A stretch of 64,000 nucleotides of DNA from Imbricaverruca yamaguchii (lineage: Eukaryota; Arthropoda; Thecostraca; Neoverrucidae), in contig JAOTOL010001645.1 of the NCBI GenBank assembly GCA_034440575.1, positions 1 through 64,000 on the forward strand, in the 5' to 3' direction. This document shows, piece by piece, positions 46,119 through 58,854 of the stretch. Below the pieces are notes generated by a model that made no database searches, was not told the DNA's origin, and worked only from the letters and a program-made list of their open reading frames with translations. How positions within the stretch are numbered: position 1 is the stretch's first letter; every line of letters starts with the position of its first letter. Position numbers and translations under genes: made by a program.

Positions 46119-47235
46119 CTGTTTGGATGAGCTTGTTCGTCTCAGATTGCGACGTTTTTCGTGGCTCACATTGTACGCATTTTCGCAGACTTGTGCTTCA
46201 TGTCGTTGTAGAGTGATCAGTGAGAACACAGTCAGGCGCCTCGACACATGAGTGGTGTTTGATGAGCTGGGGGTTGAACGTGGTTATCCACGTGTTGGTT
46301 TTTTTTTGGCGCTGCACATTTACGATTATCGTTGCATGGAAAGGCACCGAGGATAATTTGCATTCTTAATCATCTTTGGAATGTTCGAGCTGTTTAAAAA
46401 AAGTTAGGTGATGTGCTAAAACCGATTAGTCACTCAGGCACATCATGGGGTAGGGAATTATGTAGAAAAGTAATGTATGACCAGACAACATCATCAAAGC
46501 TGACGTAACCGTCCACCTAACTGCAACAATCCGCCCCAGTTCTAAAGCGCTTCTGCCAGGGAAAATCAGGGTAAGGTAAGTCAACTTAGTGTCATTTAGG
46601 TTCTAGATCAGCTGATATGCATCATTAGTTTTTAATCGATCACTAAAAATACTATGCTGGAATGAGTCTCAGCAGTTAAGCCGGTGGCGATGTCCGCTTC
46701 GACTATACCCGGACAGGCATCATATCTCGTGTATGAAGAATTCATAAAGGTGAAGAAAATGCCTGCAGCAGGTTATGGATAGGTAGGCGTGGCTGGAGTT
46801 GGCCCAGTTATATAAAACTGTCTTCTTATTGGAGCATTTTGTAGTAGCTTTACATGATGTGGTATCTGCTCTTACATTGTTGGCAAGAGGTAGGAACCAA
46901 GTGGAACAAACCTGATCTACCTAGCTGTCACCTATGTGGATTTTCCTGTTATAAGTGGTTATAATAATTGCGTTATGGAAAATGAAAAGAGTTCAATTCT
47001 CCAACTGCCAAAATTGATGTGTGATCCGTGAGCATCATCGCGCCAGTCTTTTGATGCAGGATACAACAGCTCTCAGGAGCAAATATAGCTTGTCATGCTA
47101 TCCAAATATCATTGGAAGCACCTTCAGTGTCGTGGCTGGGCTGGGCTACGACTGTGTACGTGCTACATCGACAGCGGAATCGCCAGGTCCGGACAGGTAT
47201 GGGGCTTCATTGATACGGGCATGGACTGATTGATT
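46119..47235. other. No recognisable feature
   Basis: Unique sequence with short open frames only. Confidence 0.4.
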
Positions 47236-47295
47236 GATTACTTGGGCTTAAGGGCGCGCCGACTGCGAGGTCATTTAGCGCCCAGGGCATGGGCT
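47228..47295. mobile_element. Fragment of a possible dispersed element
   Basis: TGATTGATTGATTACTTGGG, then TTAAGGGCGCGCCGACTGC and GAGGTCATTTAGCGCCC. The 16-base word AGGGCGCGCCGACTGC is also at about 25126. The pattern (GATT)n plus GG-TTTAA-GCGC with a GGTCAT motif resembles short elements common in invertebrate genomes; the family is not named with confidence. Confidence 0.4.
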
Positions 47296-47659
47296 GGGTT
47301 GGGCTCAGAAAACTGGGCCCGTTACTCGTGTAGGAGCAATGGGGGCCGGGGCTTGACGTAAGAGGAGTCGAGTGGGAGGGGAGGCCACCGCTGGGGTTCC
47401 TGGGATGGGATGCGGGATGACCATGACCCTACTCTCCGACATGGCAATCGTTTCTGCACTCGTGTGGGCCCGACCTGGACGGCGAAGGCGGTGCCGCCCA
47501 TGAACGGATGGCTGTCGACGTGGCTCACGATGTCTGTGCGTGCATCACGAACATCGTGCTGGTGGGAAACCGGTCTGGCACAGCGATGGGCATAGGTGTG
47601 CCGCGGCACAGGCGACCTAGCCCCGTCGCGGATAGGCGTTCGCGTGCAGCCGCACCCAA

Positions 47660-47905
47660 CGGCATCGCTTCACACAAGGCAAGAGACGAAACAAGACAAC
47701 GGCATCACTTCACACAAGGCAAGAGACGAAACAAGACAACGGCATCACTTCACACAAGGCAAGAGACGAAACAAGACAACGGCATCACTTCACACAAGGC
47801 AAGAGACGAAACAATGCAACGGCATCACTTCACACAAGGCAAGAGACGAAACAAGACAACGGCATCACTTCACACAAGGCAAGAGACGAAACGGTACAAC
47901 GCCGA
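47660..47905. repeat. 40-bp minisatellite, 6 copies
   Basis: CAACGGCATCACTTCACACA followed by AGGCAAGAGACGAAACAAGA, nearly identical in all copies. A diverged partial unit lies at 47950-47980. Confidence 0.97.
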
Positions 47906-48769
47906 AACAGATCGACCGGTAAGTTTTGGGACATCGGTGGCACTTGCCGTAAGGTAAGAGACGAAACAATGCAACAGCGAAGCAGATCAACAAGTAATCA
48001 GTGGGCGCATGGTCATTGTCCTCCCACTTCATGCACCCGAGCAGTCGCAACCCGCGACAATTTCCCCTTGTGCCGCTGACCACACCTCGGTCCGTGTGGA
48101 GCCGCCAGTGAGCGTCATTTAGCAAAATGGAGGCGCCCCACCGAGTCGCCAGCCGTCGCGTAAATGCCCACAGCAGCCAATAACAACAAACGGTGGAGGC
48201 GGGCGAACTACGAAGCAGTGGAGGACAATCGAGTATCACTTTATTTTATAGGCCAATCTAGTAGTGCTTTAAATACTGTCATGCGCGGCAGTGCTTGGTC
48301 ATTTCAGCAAAGCACCACCTTGAACATCTCATGAGGCAAAGATGCATGGCAATGCACAACAAGAAATGCATCCAGGTACTAAGCAGTTAGTACTCTCTGG
48401 TACCCGGAGCTGCTTCAGCAAACCAGATCCCATTATCACCTAACAAGCTAAGCGTTCCTAAGCTCCACAACTCACGCCTGGTTCATGACATGCTATGTTA
48501 CACGGACGTTCTGACCGGTGTCGGCATTCGAGGAATAATGCCCATCTGAATCAGAATGAACAGTCATGTTCATGTTAACATGTTGTGTGGCTACATCATC
48601 GCAGTCACTGCGGCTAAATCAGCTATTGTAGTTGCTAAGCCAACCCTCTTCTATGATTACATTGTTCGGACCCTTTCCGATGCCAATTTCTTACGTAGGT
48701 AGCACCAAATTACTGGTGATCTTCCACCCATGCACCTTGGCTTGCCTAATCCACATTACCAAATATGTT

Positions 48770-49700
48770 GGTGCTTAGCCTCCCGGACGGTTCGGTGACT
48801 CATTTCTTGGGTGTGCCGCATTTCCAGTGGTTTGTATCTTCGGAGTTACAGGCTCTCAGTCGTTTCATCGTCTGGTTCTCCCTTGGTTCGTTTCTTTGGT
48901 ACACAGGTGTGTTGGCTCTCCAGTACTCCGTTCTCCCATACCGAGCTTCTCTGGTATCCTGGGTCTCCTGTTTTATATTTTCTGGTGCTCTGGTGGCTCT
49001 GCTCGGCAGTAATCAGCTTTCTCGCTCTTCGATGTTCAGATTCTATCGTTCTCCGGTGTTCTAGTGGTCCGTTGATCTGGTGGTTTTGCTTTGCCGTACT
49101 CAGTTTTTTTTCACTCTCCGGTGCTCTGGTTCTTCAGTTCTCCCATTCTGTGGTGCTATGGAGTCCGTTGGTTCTGTGATCCTGCTCCATCGTAATCGGC
49201 TCTCCCCACTCCCCGGTGTTCCGGTTCTCCTGTTCTATCATGTGGTGCTCTGGTGATCCGTTGGTCCGGTGATCCTGCTCGCCGTAATCAGCTCTCCCCA
49301 CTCCCCGGTGTTCCGGTTCTCCTGTTCTATTATGTGGTGCTCTGGTGATCCTGCTCCGCCGTAATCGGCTCTCCCCACTGCCCGGTGTTCCGGTTCTCCT
49401 GTCCTATTATGTGGTGCTCTGGTGATCCGTTGGTCCCGTGATCCTGCTCCGCCGTAATCAGCTCTCTCCCCCCCCCTGCCCTTCTCTTTTCTTATATTGT
49501 GTCTGGTGGGTTTTGTGATCCTGTTCCGCCGTAATCGGCTCCCCCTCTCCTGTCCTATTATGTGGTGCCGGGTGCTGTTCGCGTAATCAGCCTCCTTTCC
49601 CTGTCCTATTATGTGGTGCTCTGGTGATCCGTTGGTCCCGTGATCCTGCTCCGCCGTAATCAGCTCTCCCCACTGCCCGGTGCTCCGGTTCTCCGACACC
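48770..49700. repeat. Long degenerate repeat, units of about 80-110 bp
   Basis: Words TGTGGTGCTCTGGTGATCC, GTTGGTCC(C/G)GTGATCC, CCGTAATC(A/G)GCTCTCCCC and GGTGTTCCGGTTCTCCTG recur in the same order at least five times from 49180. The left part (48770-49180) contains older, more diverged versions. Confidence 0.8.
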
Positions 49701-49990
49701 CCGGTGGTCCGTCCCTGCGTCGCTCCGGGTCGGGTCGATGCGGCCCGGCGGTCTGCCCCACCGGCTGACCCCCTGACCGCCGGCTGGCGCCAGGTGGTGA
49801 CGTCACAGCGCCGCTGATGATACCCTGTCATGAGCCGGCGGCGGCCGCTGCCGCCTTAAATGCGAGCAGAGCGGGCCGGCCGGCGCGGTCCGGCCGCGAC
49901 GGCGGTTACCCTGTGATTGGCCGGCCGGCCCCTCCGTTCTCCGCTCTCGGCGACCCGGCCCGCTTCCTGCCGCGCTGGAAACAGACGTCA
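49700..49990. promoter_or_regulatory. CpG-rich island
   Basis: CpG-dense sequence with GGTGACGTCACAGCG (CRE-like, about 49796), CGGCGGCGGCCGCTG and GTGATTGGCCGGCCGG, which includes an inverted CCAAT core (ATTGG). It lies between two minisatellites. Promoter function is inferred. Confidence 0.45.
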
Positions 49991-50235
49991 GGTGCTGCTC
50001 CGTGTATGTCGGCGTATGGACGTCAGTTGGCGGCCAGCTGCTCCGTGTATGTCGGCGTATGGACATCAGGTGCCGGCCAGCTGCTCCGTGTATGTCGGCG
50101 TATGGACGTCAGTTGGCGGCCAGCTGCTCCGTGTATGTCGGCGTATGGACGTCAGTTGGCGGCCAGCTGCTCCGTGTATGTCGGCGTATGGACGTCAGTT
50201 GGCGGCCAGCTGCTCCGTGTATGCCACGGTATGTG
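49990..50235. repeat. 43-bp minisatellite, 6 copies
   Basis: CTCCGTGTATGTCGGCGTAT at 49998, 50041, 50084, 50127, 50170 and (diverging) 50213, joined by GGACGTCAGTTGGCGGCCAG. Confidence 0.97.
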
Positions 50236-52680
50236 CGTGGCACGGACCGCAGTATGACGTCACGAAGCTGTCATTGTTGGGCAAATTTAACTCAGCAACT
50301 GCCTGCGCTGATCAAGACGTTTACTACGAGTAGCTTGCCTAATTACCGGTTAGTGGGCAAAATAGTCCTGAACAGTGCCGGGCAATAAACATTAAACTCC
50401 GTTATTATTTGCTCATGACGAGGCTAACCACCTGGCGACTACGGCGTAAGTGTGACACTACGTAGCCGAAGTGTTATGACACTTGTTGCGTATACTCTTA
50501 CACAGCTTGGCACGGGCGGTATTTTAATTCAAGTCGTCGCAATTAATTTGGACAACCAGGATTATAAAACACGCGCAGTCATAGGTGCAAATATTTTGAA
50601 TGGTGGAGTCCGATTGGAGGGGCTACGGTGAGGCACTCACTCAGAGATTTTGTAAGAGGGCCTAAGGTGCCATGGTAGATACGTTTTTATTATCGCGAGC
50701 CGGAAAATTTGCTTAGAAAAAGTCAATTTTCATTGCTAAGGTGAGGAGTAAGTGTGCTCGTTTTGTGTGTTTTGTGGGTCCAACAAGGCTTCCGATGATG
50801 TCAAGTTGCAGCATGGTTCCCTTCATATCAAACTCTGTCGATGCCCAGGAGCCTTTCCTCCATCCGTTTTCCAACTCTTCATGCTTTTACTTCTCGTTAT
50901 CGTTTTGGATCCATGGCTTCTGTGTGCGTTGTATATCCCGTTTCGGTAATTCACATTGCTGCCTATTGAATGAAGTAGGTCCATTTGTATGCTGTTGTTG
51001 TTGCTATTGTTATTACGACGCATCAACCGCTTTCGCGTAGCGACAGGTGCGACGCAAATCCAGACTTTCGGTTGGGAAACGGGCACCGGGCTCCTAAAAT
51101 ACTCTTCCCTTCCATTTGTATGCATACAGGTAGGATCACACTTCATGAAATGACACGTAGCTATTTTACAAAAACCCGTGCATGATTGTTTCATTTGTGT
51201 GCTGCCTGCATCTGTAATTCAATCAGGATGTGGACTGGGGAATTCCGTCGCCAGGAGTGGCTCCGGGTAGAGAGGCCTACCTTGACTATTGGGGGCGGGG
51301 ATTATCATAGTGACTGGGGAGGTACTGCAGCCACTTGTGGAGGTACAAATCTCCGCGTACGCTTACGGTGGCCTTAGGATCGTATATTTAGCAGATCGAG
51401 GGCAGATGACATGAGTTCTGGTCCTCCACGGCTTATGTTTGGTCAGGGTCAATACCCCACCTGATACTTCTAAATTAGCAGCACCTTGAGCGATTTGTGC
51501 GAAAAAAAAATGAACCTAGCGAGTCTAATTAGCATCCTCATAAGCTACTAAATGAACCCTCAAAACGAACAACACCAATTCTTTTCTCCGTGGCGGAGCT
51601 TCTGGCAGGTAGTAGGGTGGCTGCCCACCTACGTGCTATTGCACTGAATGGAGGAATTGGTTGGCAACAGCTTCCGTTCTTCCAGCTTCAAGGCTGTTCC
51701 CACATCCAATGAGTGTGGCGCTGATGGTGGTGTTTCATGATAGTGACCACTTCTGTTTCTCCTGAAGTGAAACGATTTCCAGTACGATCAAAACATGCTT
51801 TTTCCATGGCAAAAGAAAGGAGCATTTTCTCATAGCAACCAGCACTTGAATGATATCCACTACGTGCCGACGCCTGATGCATTCGCTGACTTTACCCACC
51901 ACTTATCTAATGCAACCAACTGGTGGGGATTGTATTTGAACGATCCGAGAGACTGGCTATAAAGTCGTACAGGTGCATGCCGGTTGTTGAAGGTCATGTT
52001 ATCTTTAAACACTGCTATGTAGCATGTCACGGCGAAGCTGACCACACAATACCACCACGTTTTCAACTGCCTTCCATTTGCAGCGACTCGAAGAACTTCC
52101 CGAAATGATGTCCGAAGGCTGTCCCTATTACTTGTTGGTAACCTTAAACAGCATCCCTGTGGGGATAATATATTATGTAAATGAACTTAGGAATATGGAC
52201 TTCAAGTAAATGTTCACGCATTCAGCATTTTTCTTAACCTGATGGTTGTTGCACTGAAAAATCGGCTAGAATATGGCTTTGATCCATCCACATTTTCTGA
52301 ACTTCAGTACCCATAATTTCTCAGTTTCTCTGTCAAGAAGCTGAAGGCTTTCTGACTGGCAGAAAGCTGACACTCCTTGTACCCGTACGAACCGATCTGA
52401 ATTTTGAGCGACGATCATTAATGCACATGACAGCCTTCGGTTTCCGTTACGATCTTGATAATTGTGCCATATTATGCGCTAACTAATCAGTTAACGATAC
52501 CTACCTCTCCTCTCGCTTTATATTTGTGGTAGGAAATGCACCAGTGTTGACAACAGGACGCTGGGCTATTATTAACAAGTGAACACATTATAACACAACT
52601 GCTTACTGTCTGGGGCTAGTTACGGTTGGAGACGAGGAGAGGTGACAGTTGTATTCAGCAAGCTACAAGCACCCTTCGTC
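50236..52680. other. Unique sequence without a recognised gene
   Basis: Open frames up to about 120 codons with no recognised domain; no mobile element recognised. Confidence 0.4.
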
Positions 52681-52684
52681 TTTT

Positions 52685-52872
52685 TTATCCCTGCATTTGT
52701 CCTTGCATATCCCTGTATATGTTTTTGTATATCCCTGTATATGTCCTGGGATGTCCTTGTATGTGTCCTTTCCTGCCCCTGTAAATGTCCTTGCATGTCC
52801 CTGCATATGGTTTTGTACGTCCCTGTATATGCCACTGTATGTCCCTGTGTATGGCTGGATGTATATCGTCAT
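52685..52872. repeat. ~21-bp degenerate repeat, about 8 copies
   Basis: Variants of TCCCTGTATATGTCCTTG in tandem with small changes (TCCCTGTATATGTTTTTG, CCCTGTAAATGTCC). Confidence 0.85.
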
Positions 52873-53188
52873 GCATTATATTATCTGCCAGTAATGGTCT
52901 GATTGATGTAACATTTCTTCAAAATTGGTCACTTAGTGGCATTGGTAGTACTTGAATACCACCCTTCTCCCCCCACACATGCCAAATCCACAAGTACAGG
53001 TAGATGGTTTTGTTAGCTATGTTCTGCCTGTATCAGAATGGATGCTACGTGCGAAGGTATCACCATAGCATTAGTATTCATGATATTTACACAAGTAGAA
53101 GCGTAAAAGGTAGCGTTATCATCGATGCTATGTTGTATGAAAGGATTGCTAGCAGCATTGCTGCATTATTCTTTCCTATCATACATCA

Positions 53189-53256
53189 TATGTATATATA
53201 TATATATATATATTGAATGGTGTATATATATATATATAAAATATATATATATTGTT
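53189..53256. repeat. (TA)n microsatellite, two or three blocks
   Basis: TA runs split by GAATGG and AAA. Confidence 0.95.
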
Positions 53257-54870
53257 ACGGGTGAACCATGCGAATATCTCGAAATCATGGAATATTTTGC
53301 ATGGAAGTTTTGATTAATAGCGATCACACTGGTCTAGATCCATCTAGATCCGACGTGTTGTTAGAAATACAAGCAAAGTTTTGCAAATTGCTTGCTGTTC
53401 CCTAAGCGCTTCCTTTCCAACTCAGATTTCTGGATTTCTGGATATCTGGACCGCCCTCTGTAAAACGCCACATGCTTCTTTTAGCCATGACCGACCTTGC
53501 GGCGGTTCCTTGTTTCCGTACAGGCACTGTGCCATCTTCTGTGCCCCCGGCTGGATCCTATTAAAATGTTATAGTGGGAAGAAAAGGCGCAACAAAAAAG
53601 TACATCCACCAATGTTCCCTGTCAAATGGGTAGTATCTGGAATGTGTTTAGAATGTGTGGAAGCTTTCAATATGCCAGTTTAGGAGTATTGCACGGGATT
53701 TAAATATCACGACCTAATATATCATACTGTATACTGCGTGTTGTGGGAAGGCGAAACCGAGTTATGTTTTAGAAGCCAAAGAGTTGCAAGAAATTGCTTA
53801 ACCTGAGTCAGATTGGCATTGGAATGTTATTACAAGAGTAGGATATCTGACGACGGCGGTAGACATAATGACGGAAGCATTATCCTTCATCTCAGGAACG
53901 TACCAAAGCGTGACGATAAAATAACCTTACAAAATGCCATTACTAGTGTTTGAACGAGGTCATACAGGTTGCGCATTATCACAGTTATTACAACAGCAGT
54001 AGCACACTACAAATCGGGCCACGTGGCAGGTGCTGTACCAAGGCACCGCACGTGCTTGAGTGCCAGCACCATTCGGGTGAGCCATTACCAGCCTACTGAC
54101 ATTGCGGCCAGCAAGCTGCCATGAAAGCGGAAAGTATTCGTAATGATTGAATAATTGAAAGCCAGATGCACAGGGCGGCCTGGCACCGATATAATGCACT
54201 GAAATGATCCGCTTGAGAACCAAGTAGAAGCGATTACGGCCGATAAGAAGCGGTGAAGCTGCGGCGGCATGCGGCCCGCGGCTATTAATAATTACCGCCG
54301 GCCATGGTGATGGTTCCAGTCTACACAGTGGTCGGGCCGGCCACCAATCCACACCACCGTTCCCGACCGCTGCTCTTATCCATCGGATATCACAAAAAAC
54401 GGCCTCAAGCCCACTTGTCTCAGAGTGATATGGGGAAGCTAACGCTGAGGCATTGTCTATTACGAGCAATTAGCCAGCGTGGAGGAAACGCTGTAGGGGT
54501 GCTTTATGAACTACCTCAGTGAAACTGTCAGTTTTGACGCGATGCTGATAATTCGCCATAAGACTTCAAAGTAATTAATCTTAGCCCCGTTCTTGTGCCG
54601 GGGGAGGCTTTGACATTCTCATTTTTATCGCCTGAGTGGGTGCCTTTTATTAATCGTTTCAGCGACAGTCCTGAAATTTGTTGAACATCTCCAGAGGGTA
54701 GCAAAGGTCGGTTGGAGAAGGGGAGGAGCAGAAAGCAGCGTTTAGAAGCCGTTTTTTGCTATGCAGCTCCAATGTCCCGCCGAAGAAACACTTCCACTCG
54801 CATAAAATGCCGCTTCCGGTCTGCGAATATGGATGAAAAACTTGGCTGCTTGTGAGCAGCAAAATTTCGC
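53257..54870. other. No recognised gene; small CpG-rich patch
   Basis: CpG-rich patch near 54235-54360 (GCGGCGGCATGCGGCCCGCG). No coding exon supportable. Confidence 0.4.
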
Positions 54871-54876
54871 AGATGA

Positions 54877-54962
54877 AATGATCTGCGAAAATGATCGACT
54901 GCGATCTTTTTTTTTCGCTGCGACAATTTCGCAGCGAAAAAAGTGATCTGCGAAATGATTAG
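54877..54962. repeat. Strong hairpin with flanking ATCTGCGAAA repeats
   Basis: TTTTTTCGCTGCGA (54910-54923) and its exact reverse complement (54929-54942) form a 14-bp stem with a five-base loop. TGATCTGCGAAA occurs on both sides (about 54878 and 54943). Confidence 0.85.
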
Positions 54963-55254
54963 ATCGATGACCTAACATATCATTATGCTTGTCATCAAAC
55001 TACATAAATAATGCAGTTGCGTTGGATGCATCGATCTCCATTACTTCACCGCCAAAACGTTCAGCATTGACTGGTCCTGGCTTGGTAATAAAACACGCAT
55101 TAATACTTGACGAAATCTCATAATCACGCCAGACAACCTGGCGTAGGTTTCAACAGGAGATGAGAGGTTCACACGTGCTTGAAGCAGTTCTGCATTTCAC
55201 GAATACTGAATCACCACAGTCCCATCTTAAGCAGAAAGGCATATAGGTCTGGGG

Positions 55255-55385
55255 AAAGGCCGGAAACAGTCACGGGTCCGGAAACGGCCACAGGACCGGA
55301 AACAGCTACAGGTCCGGAAACAGCCAAGGGTTGGAAACAGCGATCGAACCGGAAAGGGCAACCGGACCGGAAACGGCTCCATGTA
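55255..55385. repeat. ~17-bp degenerate repeat
   Basis: CCGGAAACAG(T/C)(C/T)AC and CCGGAAACGGCCACAGG-like units, about seven copies, leading into the next array. Confidence 0.8.
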
Positions 55386-55504
55386 CAGGGCGCGGCCGGA
55401 CGCCACAGGTCCAGGACAGAACTGGAGACGACTGCAGATCCAGAGCGGGGCCGGACACGGCTTCAGATCCGGGGGACTTCGGTCAAGAGATCAGGTCAGG
55501 AGAC

Positions 55505-55975
55505 GACTTGGGACTGGGAGCGGGACCGAAGCCGACCCCGGGCCGGGGGCGGGACCGGGGCCGACTCCGAACCGAGGGCGGGGCCGGAGCCGACCCCGGG
55601 CCGGGGGCGGGACCGGAGCCGACCCCGGGCCGGGGGCGGGGCCGGAGCCGACCCCGGGCCGGGGGCGGGACCGGAGCCGACCCCGGGCCGGGGGCGGGAC
55701 CGGGGCCGACTCCGAACCGAGGGCGGGGCCGGAGCCGACCCCGAACCGAGGGCGGGACCGGAGCCGACCCCGGGCCGGGGGCGGGACCGGGGCCGACCCC
55801 GGGCCGGGGGCGGGACCGGGGCCGACCCCGGGCCGGGGGCGGGACCGGAGCCGACCCCGGGCCGGGGGCGGGACCGGAGCCGACCCCGGGCCGGGGGCGG
55901 GGCCGGAGCCGACCCCGGGCCGGGGGCGGGACCGAAGCCGACCCCGGGCCGGGGGCGGGACCGGAGACGGCTGCA
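55505..55975. repeat. 29-bp GC-rich minisatellite, about 16 copies
   Basis: GACCCCGGGCCGGGGGCGGG plus ACCGGAGCC, starting at 55592, 55621, 55650 and onward. A second unit type reads GACTCCGAACCGAGGGCGG (55564, 55709, 55738). Each unit has three G-tracts of three or more within 14 bases. Very long frames on both strands (Gly/Pro/Arg/Ala) come from the absence of AT-rich stops. Confidence 0.97.
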
Positions 55976-55979
55976 GCAC

Positions 55980-56620
55980 CAGCGGGCCGGCGCGGCCGTA
56001 GCGCCGCCGGCGGCCGCGGCGCCGCCAGTCTGCGCGCCGGCGGCGGCGGCGACGGCGCTCCGGCGGCGCGTCTCACGTACTGCCCGCTTGATTACAGGTG
56101 GTGCGGCGGACCCGCTCATTAGCCATCCGGCGCGGCCCGACCACCACCTCCAGCCGCCAGCCGCCGCCGCCGCGCCGCCATTTTTTGCCCGCGTCTACAA
56201 GTGTTGCCGCACGCCCCCACCGCCACCCCCTAGAAAGCCGCGCCGGCCGATTACAGGGCCGCCGCGGCTGCCCGTAGACAGAGCGGGCCGGTCGGCGCCA
56301 GCCGGCGCCCTGTTTGCATCTGGCCGGTGACCCCGCGGCCCTTTGCTTTCGTCTGCGGTCGGCGGCGGCCGGCGGGCGGCCGCGTGTCGCCAGAGCCGGA
56401 CAATTTGTCGGCCGCGCCGGGTAATCTGGAGCGGCCCGGGCCGGGTCACACCCAGCTCTGGCCGCCAGGTGACCGCGCCGCCAGACGGCTCCCGGCCTGG
56501 CGTGCCGCGCGCAGCGCGCGCACCGCCGCTCTTATTACCCGCTAATGACGGCCGCGGCAGCGCGCGCAAAACACACACCGTCAACCGTGCGAGCGCGCGC
56601 GCACGCAAATAACACGGCGC
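55980..56620. promoter_or_regulatory. CpG-rich island
   Basis: The strongest CpG island in the window (GCGCCGCCGGCGGCCGCGGC, GCGCGCGCACGC and similar), directly continuing the 29-bp array. It ends sharply near 56620. No TATA box or recognised exon. Promoter role inferred. Confidence 0.5.
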
Positions 56621-58850
56621 GCCACTGATTCCGCTCCAGATTTTGACGGAGGGTAATCATTGCGGGTGCTCTGCATAGGGCCAAGGTCGATGAAAAATCG
56701 GCATGCCTAACGCAGGTGAGATATTTTATAGTTAGCTATGCCATATAAATACACATATACCGTAATCGTAGTATACCGGTTGTCATTTGCTCTTTTGGGG
56801 TCTCAAGGTAGGCCAATAACGCCAACTATCTTTCTGAATCTAAATATATATGAATGATGATGAAGTGGCGTGAGAACTTCCCAGAGTCTCCATCTCGCGT
56901 AATTGGGGAGAAGATAGGCATAGAGCAAGAAATCCTTTCGTTTTCCATGCAATGCTATGGGCCACGCAACAGAAATCAAAATCCGGTGACCGGGAAATGG
57001 AGATCCTTAGGGGCGGATCGGGCAGGGCCGGTTATGGGAAGAGCAATTTCTGCCCAAAATGTACTGTTTCGAAAACTTCGTATTTCACCAGCTAATAATC
57101 GTCGGTACTGCAGATAAGACAATATTAGAATGCTTTGATATTTTGAGAAATTGCTGTTTTAGTGCACACTTCGGCATAATTCGACCTCTTAGGGGGAAAG
57201 CATGGCCCCCGTTGCACCTTAGGTCGCCAGTGGAGAGCCTGACTTGCCTGTGGACAATTTGAGTTCGATGACCTTGCAGACAAAATTGATAATTAATGTT
57301 GCCTTCACAAGAAAGGTTGTCATTGCTTTATTTTAGCTGGTCGTTAGCTCTAGCTGGCGCATAGGTGATGATAACCTCGAGGTTGTTCAGGGATAGCCGA
57401 CAACAAACATAGCGACATATCGCAGATACCATTGTGATCGGCAGAGGCACCTGCTGACTGCTGTTAGTGCATGCGTTTATCATGCGCTTGAGTGTGCAAA
57501 CTTTGTCGGGGAGACTGGTGTTAATCGTAGCACGAGGAAATTGTAACGGAGCCAATAGCGCGAAATATGTTCGCATGCTGGCGCCGTCTTCGCAGCCGGA
57601 AGTGTTCACACCCCGTGCGGTCTTCGCACAAAAAGTTGACGCGTCTCCGGCAGGTAAGAGATTAGCTGGCGCTGAAAAATCACTTAAGGTGGTCTGATTA
57701 TATATTTTTTTATTCAAATACGGTCTTGCTGAATGTTCTGATGTGCTAACAGATTCGCTTACCATAGCTTCTGTGACAAAAGAAAATGGACGTTTCTGCA
57801 CAAGGGTAAGATAACTTGTGCTGGCCAAAGGCTAGCAATTATTCTACATTTGTATTCAAACATGGCCGAGTATGTTCGGGGCAAATGCAACACTTTTTGT
57901 GGGGCAATTGAAACTTGTTGCAGTTGACCCCAGGCTTGTGTTATATGTCTATGACAACCATAATATGTCGTTTCTTATATCATTGCACACAGCATTTATA
58001 AGCAAACATTAATGCAATGGGTACTGGCAATGAAAATGGCGCAAAATAGATATCAGAATGAACGTTAGTGGCATGTGCTTTATGCCAGATGGTATGCTTC
58101 ATGAATATCTAAGATCGTTTTTTGTGGTAAAACGGCAACTATGACGAATTGTAATTCATTGCAGCTTAGGGTATTGACAAATAGAGAAAGTCACGAGTCG
58201 CTTAACGTTCTATAATGGATATTTCAATTTAAGCACACAACAAACGTCTATCGCCATTTCTGAGTGGCGAACGTCCAAAAGTTGGCTTGAGTTAGTATGA
58301 CCATCCTTATATGCCGCTACAATTGTCCCATAGGGGCACTGCAATTGACCTCAGGTGCGTAGCGAATTTCAACAACGGTAGAAACTTTTCGAACTCGATC
58401 TCCCATACCCATGACACCTTTTCTTTGCTTCCTAATTGTATTTTAATGACGAGGGACTGCAATTACCAGGAGCACATCGTGGATCGCCATCATGCCAGTT
58501 TTTATCCTTAACTCCTCTGATGGCCGCTGTATAACCACTGCAGTTCATGCGCCCTAAACCCCTTATAACTAACTCACTCCTTTGAAACTAACAGAAGCTG
58601 GCGCTGTTAACAAGTTCATATTTATTGGTCCTTTGGGGTTCATCGGTGGATACTGTCGACCGTATTTGCTTCCTTAGATAGTGCGACCACTCGTGGTCAC
58701 ACCCAGAGCAAGGTTACCCGAGGGCACTGTACAGTGTGCTATATCGTTACAGCAAATATCATGGTATACCAGCTGGGAAAGTGCTACGGCTGAGTGAAGA
58801 ACGCTTTGCTTACGATGTGTGCCAGCCATCATGAATGGCGACATGGCAGC
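56621..58850. other. Unique sequence without a recognised gene
   Basis: AT-richer DNA. The largest frame (about 166 codons, minus, 57328-57828) has no recognised domain, repeats or splice support. Confidence 0.4.
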
Positions 58851-58854
58851 CCGA

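Noticed and set aside
55179..56330. 383-codon plus-strand frame and its overlapping partners
   Set aside because: Frames of similar length are open in many phases on both strands because the 29-bp array and CpG island lack stop codons.
57328..57828. 166-codon minus-strand frame
   Set aside because: The longest non-repeat frame outside transposons, but no domain, conserved motif or regulatory context was recognised, and chance frames of this size are plausible in 64 kb.
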